Shown: positions 13,700 to 21,579 of the stretch, piece after piece
Numbering within the stretch: the first letter of the stretch is position 1
Layout of the letters: each line of letters opens with the position of its first letter
From: a virus
IMG/VR virus record: IMGVR_UViG_3300022413_000007
Span: 1-33,818 of that record
Direction: 5' to 3' (one strand)
Length of the DNA: 33,818 nucleotides
Translations under genes and position numbers: made by a program
Notes under the pieces: generated by a model
What the model saw: only the letters and a program-made list of their open reading frames with translations
Told to the model about the DNA's origin: nothing
Database searches by the model: none

Positions 13700-14604
13700 G
13701 TACTTCTGCATTCGCCACTAGAGGCATCAGTTAACATTTCACTAGTACCAGTAAATGGAAATGTGAATATTTCATCATTACCATCTGATGTATCTAATAA
13801 TCCATTCATATGATCTGTTACCCATGATGAAGACACAACATTATTAATTACAGATAAATGTGACATTCTTGCCCCATCCATTAAAATATTACCACCTACT
13901 CCAGTTGCACCTACACCCACATCTCCACTACCTGGTTGCATTGCCTGATTAGAAAATGTACTAGAGTCTACTACTATACCATTTTCATATATTATTCCTT
14001 GTGATCCGCTATAAGTACATGCAAGATGAAACCAAGTATCAGGAGTATATGAAAAACTCCTTGTAGTCCAACCTGAAGATCTTCTAACTAAAAATTGTAA
14101 TGTATTACCAGATATCAATCTTACTAGATATGCAGTTGTTCTATGAATTATTTGGTGTGTTCCAGAAGATGCAGGAAGATAAAACCATCCAACAATAGAA
14201 ATATTGCTTGCAGGTTGTAATAATGTATGATTTGCAATACTAAGGTATGTACTACCATCAAATCCCATACCTCCACCAGCTGATGAATCCTCAGCATCAA
14301 TATAAGATAAAGTACCACCATTTTCAGTAAAAGTTAAAGGATTACTCTTTACTGTTTCCGGTCTCTTTCTATCCATTTGAGTTATTCCAACACCTCGTTC
14401 ATTTACAAGTTCAAAATCTGGTACAGCTGTTCCTGCATTATCAGATCTCTCTCTAAGTTCTTGTCCTAAAACTATTCTTCTATTTACAATATCTCCTTTG
14501 ATAGGTGGTATATCTTCATGAGATTCTTGATATAATCTATTAATACTATCTTGATCAAAGAACTGTGATTTCCTAACGAAATTTAATAATCCGCCTAATG
14601 TCAT
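13696..14604 (-). CDS. LamG/concanavalin-like virion protein, 302 aa
   Basis: The N-terminal 85 residues are helical and may anchor the protein to the virion. A LamG/ConA-like jelly roll follows: MGFDGSTYLSIANH, ISIVGWFYLP, WFHLACTYSGSQGIIYENG and a strand of Gly/Val repeats (about 110-270). Such domains bind glycans, so host adhesion is likely. Two other virion proteins carry related domains. Late promoter at 14632-14639. Confidence 0.75.
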   Translation of the reverse strand: MTLGGLLNFVRKSQFFDQDSINRLYQESHEDIPPIKGDIVNRRIVLGQELRERSDNAGTAVPDFELVNERGVGITQMDRKRPETVKSNPLTFTENGGTLSYIDAEDSSAGGGMGFDGSTYLSIANHTLLQPASNISIVGWFYLPASSGTHQIIHRTTAYLVRLISGNTLQFLVRRSSGWTTRSFSYTPDTWFHLACTYSGSQGIIYENGIVVDSSTFSNQAMQPGSGDVGVGATGVGGNILMDGARMSHLSVINNVVSSSWVTDHMNGLLDTSDGNDEIFTFPFTGTSEMLTDASSGECRST

Positions 14605-14631
14605 GTTTTAACATAGCCAGAAAAAATAAAC

Positions 14632-14639
14632 AGAAGTAA
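14632..14639 (-). promoter_or_regulatory. Late promoter element (LamG gene)
   Basis: TTACTTCT, 27 nt before ATG 14604. The following bases (TTTATTTTTTCTGGC) are nearly the same as at the promoter of the gene starting at 32565. Confidence 0.75.
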
Positions 14640-14648
14640 CATAATGGC

Positions 14649-14748
14649 AGAGTTGAGAGGGCTACCGTTGATACCTTACGCGCTCTTTCCAGCCTGCGAC
14701 CTTTTGGGTTGGCTCCGTGACATTATCTCGGGTAATCCCTGAAACTCT
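14649..14748. other. GC-rich structured element between late genes
   Basis: Three consecutive stems can form: AGAGTT/AACTCT (14649-14654 with 14743-14748), AGGG/CCCT and TACC/GGTA, with small bulges, enclosing a 64-nt inner part that includes a CGACC-TTTTG-GGTTG hairpin. Base composition is clearly richer in GC than the surroundings. In minus-strand sense it begins at the stop of the 65-aa gene. A 32-codon ORF on the plus strand (14644-14742) uses codons unlike other genes and is probably incidental. Confidence 0.5.
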
Positions 14749-14944
14749 ATTCTTTAATCTTATCTAGGTTATTTAAACGTTCCGATTCGTGACATGGATT
14801 ATATAGTAAATCTCTGTAATATATTATCATGCTCTTTTCTTGTAGTTTACCAGATAATTTAAATATCATATTGACTAGTTCCTGTTTGTTACATCTACCC
14901 CAAGGTTTACCAAATGGTGATTGTTCATTAAGATCTATATTCAT
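14747..14944 (-). CDS. Hypothetical protein, 65 aa
   Basis: Contains FGKPWGRCNKQELVNMI followed by a helix, with two Cys and no clear fold. Driven by a TATA-type promoter inside the late cluster, so it may be an early-expressed insert. No family recognised. Confidence 0.6.
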   Translation of the reverse strand: MNIDLNEQSPFGKPWGRCNKQELVNMIFKLSGKLQEKSMIIYYRDLLYNPCHESERLNNLDKIKE

Positions 14945-14966
14945 AATAATGTTTAAATATAACTAG

Positions 14967-14974
14967 TATATAAG
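14967..14974 (-). promoter_or_regulatory. TATA box for the 65-aa gene
   Basis: CTTATATA on the minus strand, centred 26 nt upstream of ATG 14944. The same bases read TATATAAG on the plus strand and could also start transcription toward the structured element at 14981. Confidence 0.6.
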
Positions 14975-14980
14975 TATATC

Positions 14981-15075
14981 ATCCCATATTGAACCTCTTT
15001 TGTTTCATGGTGTATACCGGTGGCGTACCTGATAAATCATAAACAGGTAATATTGAGCATGATGTGATATGGGAT
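14981..15075. other. Nested three-helix structured element, 95 nt
   Basis: Three perfectly nested pairings: ATCCCATAT with ATATGGGAT (14981-14989, 15067-15075), TCATG with CATGA (15005-15009, 15058-15062) and TACCTG with CAGGTA (15026-15031, 15044-15049). It starts five bases after the stop of the tail hub gene in minus-strand sense. It could be a structured 3' end of that message, or a plus-strand RNA from the promoter-like sequence at 14951-14974. Confidence 0.6.
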
Positions 15076-15080
15076 CTTTA

Positions 15081-17459
15081 CTAAAATTCTTGAAGAGTTA
15101 ATTCTAATTCTTCTACACCCATATTACTTGTATCATCTGCAGAGAATGATCCATTGACAGCAATGATATCAACTAATATATCTAAACCAGACATTTCATC
15201 TTGTATTCTACAATATTTTCCTACTGGAACTACACATGAAATAGGTGAAGATACAACATCTTTGTATATTCTTCGTGGTTTACCCAGGGTCTTTGAAGCC
15301 TGTATTAACGCTTCTTGGATAGTTTCAACCTGAACATCTTGCCTCATTGAAAAGCCTACCTCTCTAATTCCGAAATCAATTCTTGCAGTTAAATCTTCTA
15401 CTGTTACAGTTACAGATCTATTTGTATATACTCTGTATTGGAATGTTACACCAGATGCACCGCTAACTTGAGTCCATCCTACTCCTTCAGGATCGGTACT
15501 AGTCCAATAATTAGTATCTACTGTGGTATCATTTTCTACTCCAAATGTATTACTTGCAGTGCCATAGAGTTTAACAACTATAAATAATTCCTCTCTTGGT
15601 GAAATAGATATACCACCTCTAATATTGAATGATATCTCAGTCCAATTTGTACCAGATGTAGGCATTGCTTGAAGTTTCTCTTCACCTATTATACCTACAC
15701 CTCGTATATCCTCTATATTAGGTCCACCAGATCCATCATCTCCAACTATAATAAATTCAGCCTTACCTGTTGCAGGCGTACCAGTTCTGTTTAAAGATAA
15801 TGAAATTTTCTCAATATTATCATGTGTTGGTTCTATCTTCCATGCCAAGTATCCTGTATCAAGATTAAATACAGAATTTGCTGTATTGTCTTCTTCTAGA
15901 TTTAATTTGATTTCATTTCCACCCCATGCATGTAATATACTAAATGCTCCTTCAGCCGAATTATTAGACCATTCAAAAACACTATCTTGTAAATATCCTA
16001 TTTTTGCAGGATTCCAACCTTGCGCATCCAATCCATCTAAATCATTTGTTATTAAAATACCACTATTTTTAGTACCAACCTGTCTAAGATATACATCTCT
16101 ATTTGCATCTATACCCCAATATGCGTTAGCCCATGCTGACAGTGTACTCATAGCACTAGCCCATGTTTGACCAGTCTGTTGAAAATCGGGTAATTTAATA
16201 TCTATATCTTCAATACCACTTACTGTTATTTCCGGTTCTCCTGGTATACCTTCACTTATATAATGATCTGTGTCTACAAATATATCCTTTGCTACTTCAG
16301 ATACTTTAGAATCATCATCTGTTGCATCTACAGTTATACCATCTGCTTCTTTATCTTGAAATCTTTTAATCTCAGTATATCTATTTCTAGTTTTTACAGC
16401 CCATCCTACAACAGTTACAGTTAATTGTTTCATTGCTGTTATAGGTCTTGCAACAGTTACATCCAAGACTTTTCCATAGAACCACCTATTTAAGTTTGAT
16501 GAAGTTTTACCAAGGAATAATTCTACTTCCCATTGTTGAAGGATTAATGGGTTTGCCTTGGAAGTTCCATCAGTCATTATATTGTTTGCATCATCTAAAA
16601 CAAATGTTAGGAATCCAAAGTCATCGTTTGTACCTATATGAAATCCACCATCAGTTAATCTGAAATCTTGTACCGCAGAAGCCGCACTTGATACAGTTCC
16701 GAATGATGCAATTGAAGCAAATAATTCAGCAACTTGTGAAGAGGATAATTCAAAGTCATAAAAATTAACCAATTGTAAATCTCCTGTATATGGTAATCCT
16801 GCATCACTTTCAGCACCAAACACCATTGATTCATTATTAGTAGGATCGCCAGTTAGAGTATCTATTGTAGCAGCCTGTGTATCGTCTGCACCGTCTATAT
16901 ATGTTGTTAACTCTGATGATGAACCAGTTCCAGCAGCCTTTGTGATTACACAATGATGCCATAATCCATCGTTATGACTAGATCCAGATACAGGTTGTCT
17001 CAATTCATTTGTAGAACCTGTATTTATCAGGCCCATTACAAGTATATCACTATTATTGTTGTATATGTATAGACCTGCTGTTGAATTAACAGATGTTCCC
17101 TTACAAATTAATAATTGAGATGAACTAGATGAATATTTAAACCAGAATGAAACAGACCATGCTGAGGTTCTATCTATAAAATCAAAATTAGATTCATTAT
17201 CTAGTGTGATATAACTAGAACCGTTAAATGACGCGGCTTTGTTTATATTACCTATTCCATATGTTTCAGTACCAGTCCATGTACCATCAGATCTTTGATA
17301 TAAATCAATTGGTTTTTCATCTAGATCATATGATGATAAAGGGTGTAATGATTTTACACTCTCTGATTCATATGTGAATTGTTCTACACCATCCTTATCA
17401 TTAATTATTATTTTAGGATGTAAACCATTTGGGTTATAATTAGGTGTTAATGCACTCAT
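15081..17459 (-). CDS. Tail hub/baseplate protein with inserted LamG domain, 792 aa
   Basis: Residues about 60-245 form a LamG/ConA-like jelly roll (AASFNGSSYITLDN, WSVSFWFKY, LWHHCVITKA). The segment from about 260 to 480 (FYGKVLDVTVARP, LTVTVVGWAVKTRNRYTEIK, AMSTLSAWANAYWGID) resembles tail-tip hub proteins that follow the tape measure. A further beta-rich part and a C-terminal OB-like segment follow. The start overlaps the tape-measure stop, the usual place for distal tail/hub genes. The LamG probably adds glycan binding near the tail tip. Confidence 0.7.
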   Translation of the reverse strand: MSALTPNYNPNGLHPKIIINDKDGVEQFTYESESVKSLHPLSSYDLDEKPIDLYQRSDGTWTGTETYGIGNINKAASFNGSSYITLDNESNFDFIDRTSAWSVSFWFKYSSSSSQLLICKGTSVNSTAGLYIYNNNSDILVMGLINTGSTNELRQPVSGSSHNDGLWHHCVITKAAGTGSSSELTTYIDGADDTQAATIDTLTGDPTNNESMVFGAESDAGLPYTGDLQLVNFYDFELSSSQVAELFASIASFGTVSSAASAVQDFRLTDGGFHIGTNDDFGFLTFVLDDANNIMTDGTSKANPLILQQWEVELFLGKTSSNLNRWFYGKVLDVTVARPITAMKQLTVTVVGWAVKTRNRYTEIKRFQDKEADGITVDATDDDSKVSEVAKDIFVDTDHYISEGIPGEPEITVSGIEDIDIKLPDFQQTGQTWASAMSTLSAWANAYWGIDANRDVYLRQVGTKNSGILITNDLDGLDAQGWNPAKIGYLQDSVFEWSNNSAEGAFSILHAWGGNEIKLNLEEDNTANSVFNLDTGYLAWKIEPTHDNIEKISLSLNRTGTPATGKAEFIIVGDDGSGGPNIEDIRGVGIIGEEKLQAMPTSGTNWTEISFNIRGGISISPREELFIVVKLYGTASNTFGVENDTTVDTNYWTSTDPEGVGWTQVSGASGVTFQYRVYTNRSVTVTVEDLTARIDFGIREVGFSMRQDVQVETIQEALIQASKTLGKPRRIYKDVVSSPISCVVPVGKYCRIQDEMSGLDILVDIIAVNGSFSADDTSNMGVEELELTLQEF

Positions 17460-19198
17460 GTTGTTGTCCCCGTTACCATTTCTCCGGCTTTCTTTTGGAA
17501 ATTAATTACGCCTCGAATCTCTTTAAATCCTCCAGGGGTACTTCGTAGTTTAATGAATTTTATAGCAGAGATTCCTTTTGCTTCACCTATTCCAACCTCT
17601 GATTTTAATGCTTTAAATGCCTCAACTCTTCGCCTTCTTGATTTCCTTCTATTCTCTTCAAACTGTGCCAACATTGCCAATTCTCTTTCTCTTGTACCTC
17701 TTGCATCATTGTTACCGAACCTAATAAACCCTCCGCCTTCTACAGATCCAATACCTGTCAATTCTAACAATGCTTGATTTTCTGGAAGTTGATCTATTCT
17801 TCTTGCTTTTGCTTGTAGTATACTACTAAATTTATCTTTACGTCCTAATGGGTTTCTATCTCGTCCTCTTCTTCTTGAACCTCTTCCTGCACCTACAGAA
17901 CTGCTAAGACTACCTGATGTTGTTGCACCTTTAAATGAACTGAACCTTGCAGAACTTTTACCTCTTGCTAATGATCTTGCTATAACTGCTGCGGATGCAC
18001 CTTTATTAAACATAGATACAGCCAGACTACCTAATCCTCCTATTGGTCCGCCTTTATCTCTAGCAGGTTTGAATCCTCCAGGGTTTAATGTACCACTAAC
18101 ATTTCTAGTAGATACAGAACCTGTTAATCCAGCGTCTTTTAAAGCCTGATGTAATGATGCAGATGCTAAGGTTCTTGCAGTTGCTCTGTCTATTTCATCG
18201 GCTTCCCGATTAATTATTGCTGAAAGGGGCTGTCCAGGCCCCGCTCTAAAACCCCCCGACCGCATCAATTGTTCTTGAGCCAGGGTTAAATTTTTAATCT
18301 TACCAGTTGTATTGTTAGCCGAGTCTCCTACATCATCAATCTTATCTGCCATTGAACCATATACAGGTAAACCTCTCTCTACAGTATCTCCGAATTCCCT
18401 TGTTTGTCTGTTTAATTCTTCCATTGAAGATTCACCTTCAGTCAATCCTTCAAATGCCTTTTGCATATTACTGAATATACCAAGATCTTCTATACCAGTT
18501 AAGTTTTCAACAATACTCTTTAATCCTAATTCCCATGCTAAAATACCGGCTGTAATAATAAGAAATACAGGATGTTTTGCTACAGTCCATAATGCACCTG
18601 ATAATAATTTAACGCCTGCAACAGTGGCTTTTAATACTCCACCTGCTGTAACACCCATTGCAACGAATGCTATACTAATTTGTGCTACTGCACCTACAGC
18701 ATTAATTCCGAATGAAACATATTCTCCAGATAGTTTCTTAGTTTCAGCTTCTACATTCTTAGATTCTAACTGAACATTTTTATATGCTAATTCTATATCT
18801 TCTAATGCTCTATGAAAATCTCTATCTGCAATAGTACCTTCTTCAACTGCTTTATTTAAATCTTCTTGAGCACGTCTTAATGCTATCTCTTGTCCTTCTA
18901 ATCCTACTATAGTTTTATCTAACGCTACTACTTTACTTTCAAAATCTAATACAGCTTGGCCTAATCCAGCAATTTGTGATGTAAATCCTTGTACTGCTAT
19001 TGCAGCAACTCCGAAACCTATTTTTGCTTTATCTGCTCCAGCCTTTGCTTTCTCCATTCCAGAAGATGCTTTATCCCCTGCTGTTTTTGCCTTATCACCA
19101 AACTCTTTTGCTTTCTGTCCCGCTTGATTTAATTTTGCATTAACATCAGTAGTATCTGCCTTTACTGCTATCTTAACATCTTTATCGATATCAGCCAT
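17456..19198 (-). CDS. Tape measure protein, 580 aa
   Basis: The N-terminus (MADIDKDVKIAVKADT) and an Ala/Lys/Gly-rich coiled region (about 25-75) are typical of tape measures. A long helix with Q/E/L heptads follows, then hydrophobic segments (about 165-225, AVGAVAQISIAFVAMGV and HPVFLIITAGILAWELG) and a Gly/Arg-rich flexible C-terminal third. ATG 19198 is chosen because the late promoter octamer is 27 nt upstream; upstream in-frame starts would precede the promoter. At about 1.5 angstrom per residue the tail would be near 85-90 nm. Overlaps the hub gene. Confidence 0.85.
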   Translation of the reverse strand: MADIDKDVKIAVKADTTDVNAKLNQAGQKAKEFGDKAKTAGDKASSGMEKAKAGADKAKIGFGVAAIAVQGFTSQIAGLGQAVLDFESKVVALDKTIVGLEGQEIALRRAQEDLNKAVEEGTIADRDFHRALEDIELAYKNVQLESKNVEAETKKLSGEYVSFGINAVGAVAQISIAFVAMGVTAGGVLKATVAGVKLLSGALWTVAKHPVFLIITAGILAWELGLKSIVENLTGIEDLGIFSNMQKAFEGLTEGESSMEELNRQTREFGDTVERGLPVYGSMADKIDDVGDSANNTTGKIKNLTLAQEQLMRSGGFRAGPGQPLSAIINREADEIDRATARTLASASLHQALKDAGLTGSVSTRNVSGTLNPGGFKPARDKGGPIGGLGSLAVSMFNKGASAAVIARSLARGKSSARFSSFKGATTSGSLSSSVGAGRGSRRRGRDRNPLGRKDKFSSILQAKARRIDQLPENQALLELTGIGSVEGGGFIRFGNNDARGTRERELAMLAQFEENRRKSRRRRVEAFKALKSEVGIGEAKGISAIKFIKLRSTPGGFKEIRGVINFQKKAGEMVTGTTT

Positions 19199-19225
19199 GA
19201 AGTAATTAGCGAATAAATGGCAAAT

Positions 19226-19233
19226 AGAAGTAA
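19226..19233 (-). promoter_or_regulatory. Late promoter element (tape measure)
   Basis: TTACTTCT, 27 nt before ATG 19198. Confidence 0.75.
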
Positions 19234-19235
19234 TG

Positions 19236-19243
19236 TTTATATA
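19236..19243 (+). promoter_or_regulatory. TATA box for the tail chaperone gene
   Basis: TTTATATA is centred about 25 nt upstream of ATG 19265, which selects that start over an in-frame ATG at 19217. It abuts the divergent late element for the tape measure. Confidence 0.6.
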
Positions 19244-19264
19244 GTAGGTATACATATAATTTTT

Positions 19265-19642
19265 ATGAGTGAAGAAGCAAAACGACAATTAAGAGATTTA
19301 TTAGCAAATATTGATTTTGAAAAAGGAGTATATAAGATTAAAGGAACAGAATTACCAATAAGAGATTTATCAATAACAGAAATGGAACAGTTACAAGATA
19401 AAGAGGCTGAGATGAAAGATATGGAAGGACATTTAGATAATTTTACAGCACAAGAGGTATTAAAGAAAGGTAGAGATTGGCAAAATTTCATACTAAAAAT
19501 TGGCTTTGGTGATAAAAAACAAATTGATAAGATCAAGAAATCATTATCAGCATTAGAATACCAGAAACTTGTAGAGGAGGTATTCGTTTTTTTAGGAAGA
19601 TTTACGGGTCCAAAAGGGGCCAAAGAATATATGACTACCTAG
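19265..19642 (+). CDS. Tail assembly chaperone, short form (gpG-like), 125 aa
   Basis: A helical, charged protein with the length and position of lambda gpG-type chaperones, next to the tape measure and tail tube genes. Near the 3' end the frame reads GTT TTT TTA (19586-19594), so T TTT TTA forms a classical -1 slippery heptamer. The short form continues 15 residues past it and stops at 19642. Unusually the gene is on the strand opposite to the tape measure. Confidence 0.75.
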   Translation: MSEEAKRQLRDLLANIDFEKGVYKIKGTELPIRDLSITEMEQLQDKEAEMKDMEGHLDNFTAQEVLKKGRDWQNFILKIGFGDKKQIDKIKKSLSALEYQKLVEEVFVFLGRFTGPKGAKEYMTT

Positions 19643-19818
19643 ATGAAAAAGGTAGTTTAGAAGGCGAAGATTTACATATGTTTTTTGTTATACAGGCTAA
19701 TGCGGCTGGGTTTGGTTCATATAAAGAATTAGATCAATATAGTAATGTAAGACTGTTTACTATGCTTAAATACAAAGAAACATGGAAAGAATGGAGTGAT
19801 TTAAATGGCAAAGATTAG
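19265..19818 (+). CDS. Tail assembly chaperone, -1 frameshift form (gpGT-like), 184 aa
   Basis: A slip at UUUUUUA (19588-19594) into the -1 frame gives 74 further codons without a stop (AGG AAG ATT TAC... to TAG at 19816-19818). The extension fills an otherwise empty gap and overlaps the next ATG (19805). G/GT frameshifting is a conserved feature of siphovirus tail chaperones: the T domain binds the tape measure or tube subunits. The T extension contains YDYLDEKG and MFFVIQANAAGFGSY. A homopolymer sequencing error is the main alternative. Confidence 0.7.
19588..19594 (+). promoter_or_regulatory. -1 frameshift slippery site UUUUUUA
   Basis: In frame with codons 109-110 of the chaperone (TTT TTA preceded by T). 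The downstream CCAAAAGGGGCC may add structure. The -1 frame is open for 74 codons. Confidence 0.7.
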
Positions 19819-20263
19819 ATTTAATACAGGACCTATAGATGCATTAAATGATAAATTAAAACTAACTAGTGCAGAAATAAAGAAATTAAACAAATTATTG
19901 AATTCTAAACTACCAAATGAATTATTAAAGATTTTAAGAAGACATACACCGAAAGACACAGGTGAGACATCAAAGGCTTGGGAGATACAGAAAAAAGGTG
20001 GTAATGGCTTCACTATTGTTAATGAGCGTGGGGGTATAATACAGTTTCTAATAGATGGTGTAAGACCACATGATATATTCCCAAAAGATAAATCTGTATT
20101 AATGATGAATATAGGTTCATCTAAAATATTTGCAAAATTTGTAGAGCATCCTGGCTATCCCAAACAAATGAATGTTGATAAAATATTTGATGAGATAAAT
20201 AAAGCCACAGATAAAGTATTAGACCGAATAATAACAGATATATTAAAAAGAAAATTAAAATAG
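19805..20263 (+). CDS. HK97 gp10-like tail completion protein, 152 aa
   Basis: RRHTPKDTGETSKAW (about 46-60) is the characteristic 'P.dTG.l..s' segment of the HK97 gp10/tail-completion family. It is followed by a beta-rich part with VEHPGYPKQ near 118, also typical of that family. It should act at the head-tail or tail-terminator interface. On the plus strand with the chaperones; the start overlaps the frameshift extension. Confidence 0.7.
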   Translation: MAKIRFNTGPIDALNDKLKLTSAEIKKLNKLLNSKLPNELLKILRRHTPKDTGETSKAWEIQKKGGNGFTIVNERGGIIQFLIDGVRPHDIFPKDKSVLMMNIGSSKIFAKFVEHPGYPKQMNVDKIFDEINKATDKVLDRIITDILKRKLK

Positions 20264-20268
20264 TAAGA

Positions 20269-20277
20269 TTTATATTA
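20269..20277 (+). promoter_or_regulatory. TATA box for the gene at 20299
   Basis: TTTATATTA is centred 26 nt upstream of ATG 20299, the leaderless spacing. Confidence 0.6.
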
Positions 20278-20298
20278 TGTATTAACTATACATATAAT

Positions 20299-20565
20299 AT
20301 GTTTGGAAATAAACAAAAAACAGAACTTCAGACACAAGATGATTTTATAGAGAGTCTTGTGGATGACTACAAAAGATCTTGGAATAAAGGCGGAATCATA
20401 GAATATAAAAACGAAAGAATGGCTATAGTTAATAAAACGGCTGGTAAAACAGTACAATATATTATAGCAATGGAAATACTCATGTCTGAAGGATATAAAT
20501 TAGAAGGTGTTGTATCTGCAATGGGTAATGCAGGAACTAACCAAATTATATTCAGAAAAGATTAA
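20299..20565 (+). CDS. Hypothetical protein, 88 aa
   Basis: The basic/polar N-terminal half and the C-terminal half (AIVNKTAGKTVQYIIAMEILMSEGYKLEGVV) suggest a small alpha/beta fold. No family recognised. It has its own TATA promoter, and its stop shares TTAA with the convergent tail tube gene stop. Confidence 0.65.
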   Translation: MFGNKQKTELQTQDDFIESLVDDYKRSWNKGGIIEYKNERMAIVNKTAGKTVQYIIAMEILMSEGYKLEGVVSAMGNAGTNQIIFRKD

Positions 20566-21476
20566 GAGTCTGCTACTGTTACGTTTTGTGCTCTTGCAGT
20601 AATTGGTTCAATTAATAGATCTGTATCAGTTGAAGTATGTCTTTCAGTCCATCCGGTTATAACAGCATCGGTAAAGTTTATCTGTGCTGTACCATCGTTA
20701 ATCTCATATACTGCTGCTCTCTTTGTTTTATCTTCATAATCAGTTGCTAATGTACTTACACTTCTAATCACATCTACTGAGAACTCTATTCCTCTATGAG
20801 ATGGTTTACTGAAAACAATTTCATTTTCTCCGTTTACTTTTGTCATTCCTAGATCTCTTAATACAGTTAGTGAGAATCGTCTTTCACCGTAATTAACAGA
20901 ATTCCATAAGAATGGTGTGCTGCCTGCATCTTGATGTCGCCATACTGTAGTAGTTGGTAACGAAGAAATATTTGTTGGTGTGGTATCTGGATCAGTTGAA
21001 TTATCTATTGATATACTTTTACAGATCCAAGTTTGATCCATTTCCCATGCTCCTCTCTCAAGAGATAAAGTAGTTGACGAAGGTCTACAACCTGTCATTT
21101 TTGTAAAAACTTCTGTACCTGATTCATATTTAGAAAATTTAAATGATAATGATTCATCAATAGTACCTGCTCCACCGCAAGCATTGACTCCATATTTTAA
21201 TAATGTTGTATCATAAATTTGACTTTTAACAGTAAATGTATATAATTCTTCATTTTTAATTTGATCAAAGACATCCTCATCACCTAAAACATTTACAGGT
21301 GTGTCAACAATATCTCTTCCAAGTTCTAATTCTAAAACTCTACCAGCAGCAGTATAACTAGGAGAACTAGGAGTAACACCGAATAATGCTGGAGTTGTAA
21401 CAGAATCTCCTTCAGTAACCCATTGTAAAGGTAATACAAAATCTTTCTTGGTAGTAACGTTATGTGCGGATACCAT
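20562..21476 (-). CDS. Major tail tube protein, 304 aa
   Basis: Beta-rich sequence with many Thr/Ser and paired strands (YTFTVKSQIYDTTLLKYG, RRFSLTVLRDLG, EFSVDVIRS, AQINFTDAVITGW) as in long siphovirus tube proteins. It lies between connector genes and the tape measure and has its own late promoter, as expected for an abundant protein. Confidence 0.7.
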   Translation of the reverse strand: MVSAHNVTTKKDFVLPLQWVTEGDSVTTPALFGVTPSSPSYTAAGRVLELELGRDIVDTPVNVLGDEDVFDQIKNEELYTFTVKSQIYDTTLLKYGVNACGGAGTIDESLSFKFSKYESGTEVFTKMTGCRPSSTTLSLERGAWEMDQTWICKSISIDNSTDPDTTPTNISSLPTTTVWRHQDAGSTPFLWNSVNYGERRFSLTVLRDLGMTKVNGENEIVFSKPSHRGIEFSVDVIRSVSTLATDYEDKTKRAAVYEINDGTAQINFTDAVITGWTERHTSTDTDLLIEPITARAQNVTVADS

Positions 21477-21504
21477 AGATAAGTTTATATATAAATCTCT
21501 CTAA

Positions 21505-21512
21505 AGAAGTAA
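21505..21512 (-). promoter_or_regulatory. Late promoter element (tail tube)
   Basis: TTACTTCT, 28 nt before ATG 21476. A good TATA box (TTTATATA) also lies between the octamer and the start, so this promoter may be read by both systems. Confidence 0.7.
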
Positions 21513-21579
21513 TGGGTAAAACACAGAGAAATCCTAGGTAAGTGAAAAGTTCCGGTAGCTGAGTACGCTGGTTTACCTA
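21512..21579. other. Intergenic stem element with tiny plus-strand ORF
   Basis: TAGGTAA (21535-21541) pairs with TTACCTA (21573-21579), enclosing a weaker inner hairpin. It touches the stop of the minus-strand gene ending at 21577. On the plus strand a TATA box at about 21484 is correctly placed for a 9-codon ORF (ATG 21512). Either a 3'-end structure or a small leaderless transcript. Confidence 0.35.

Noticed and set aside
14644-14742. 32-codon plus-strand ORF (MAELRGLP...)
   Set aside because: Codon use (GCG, CTC, TCG, CCC) is unlike all other genes here, and the sequence is better explained by the structured element; kept only as a note.
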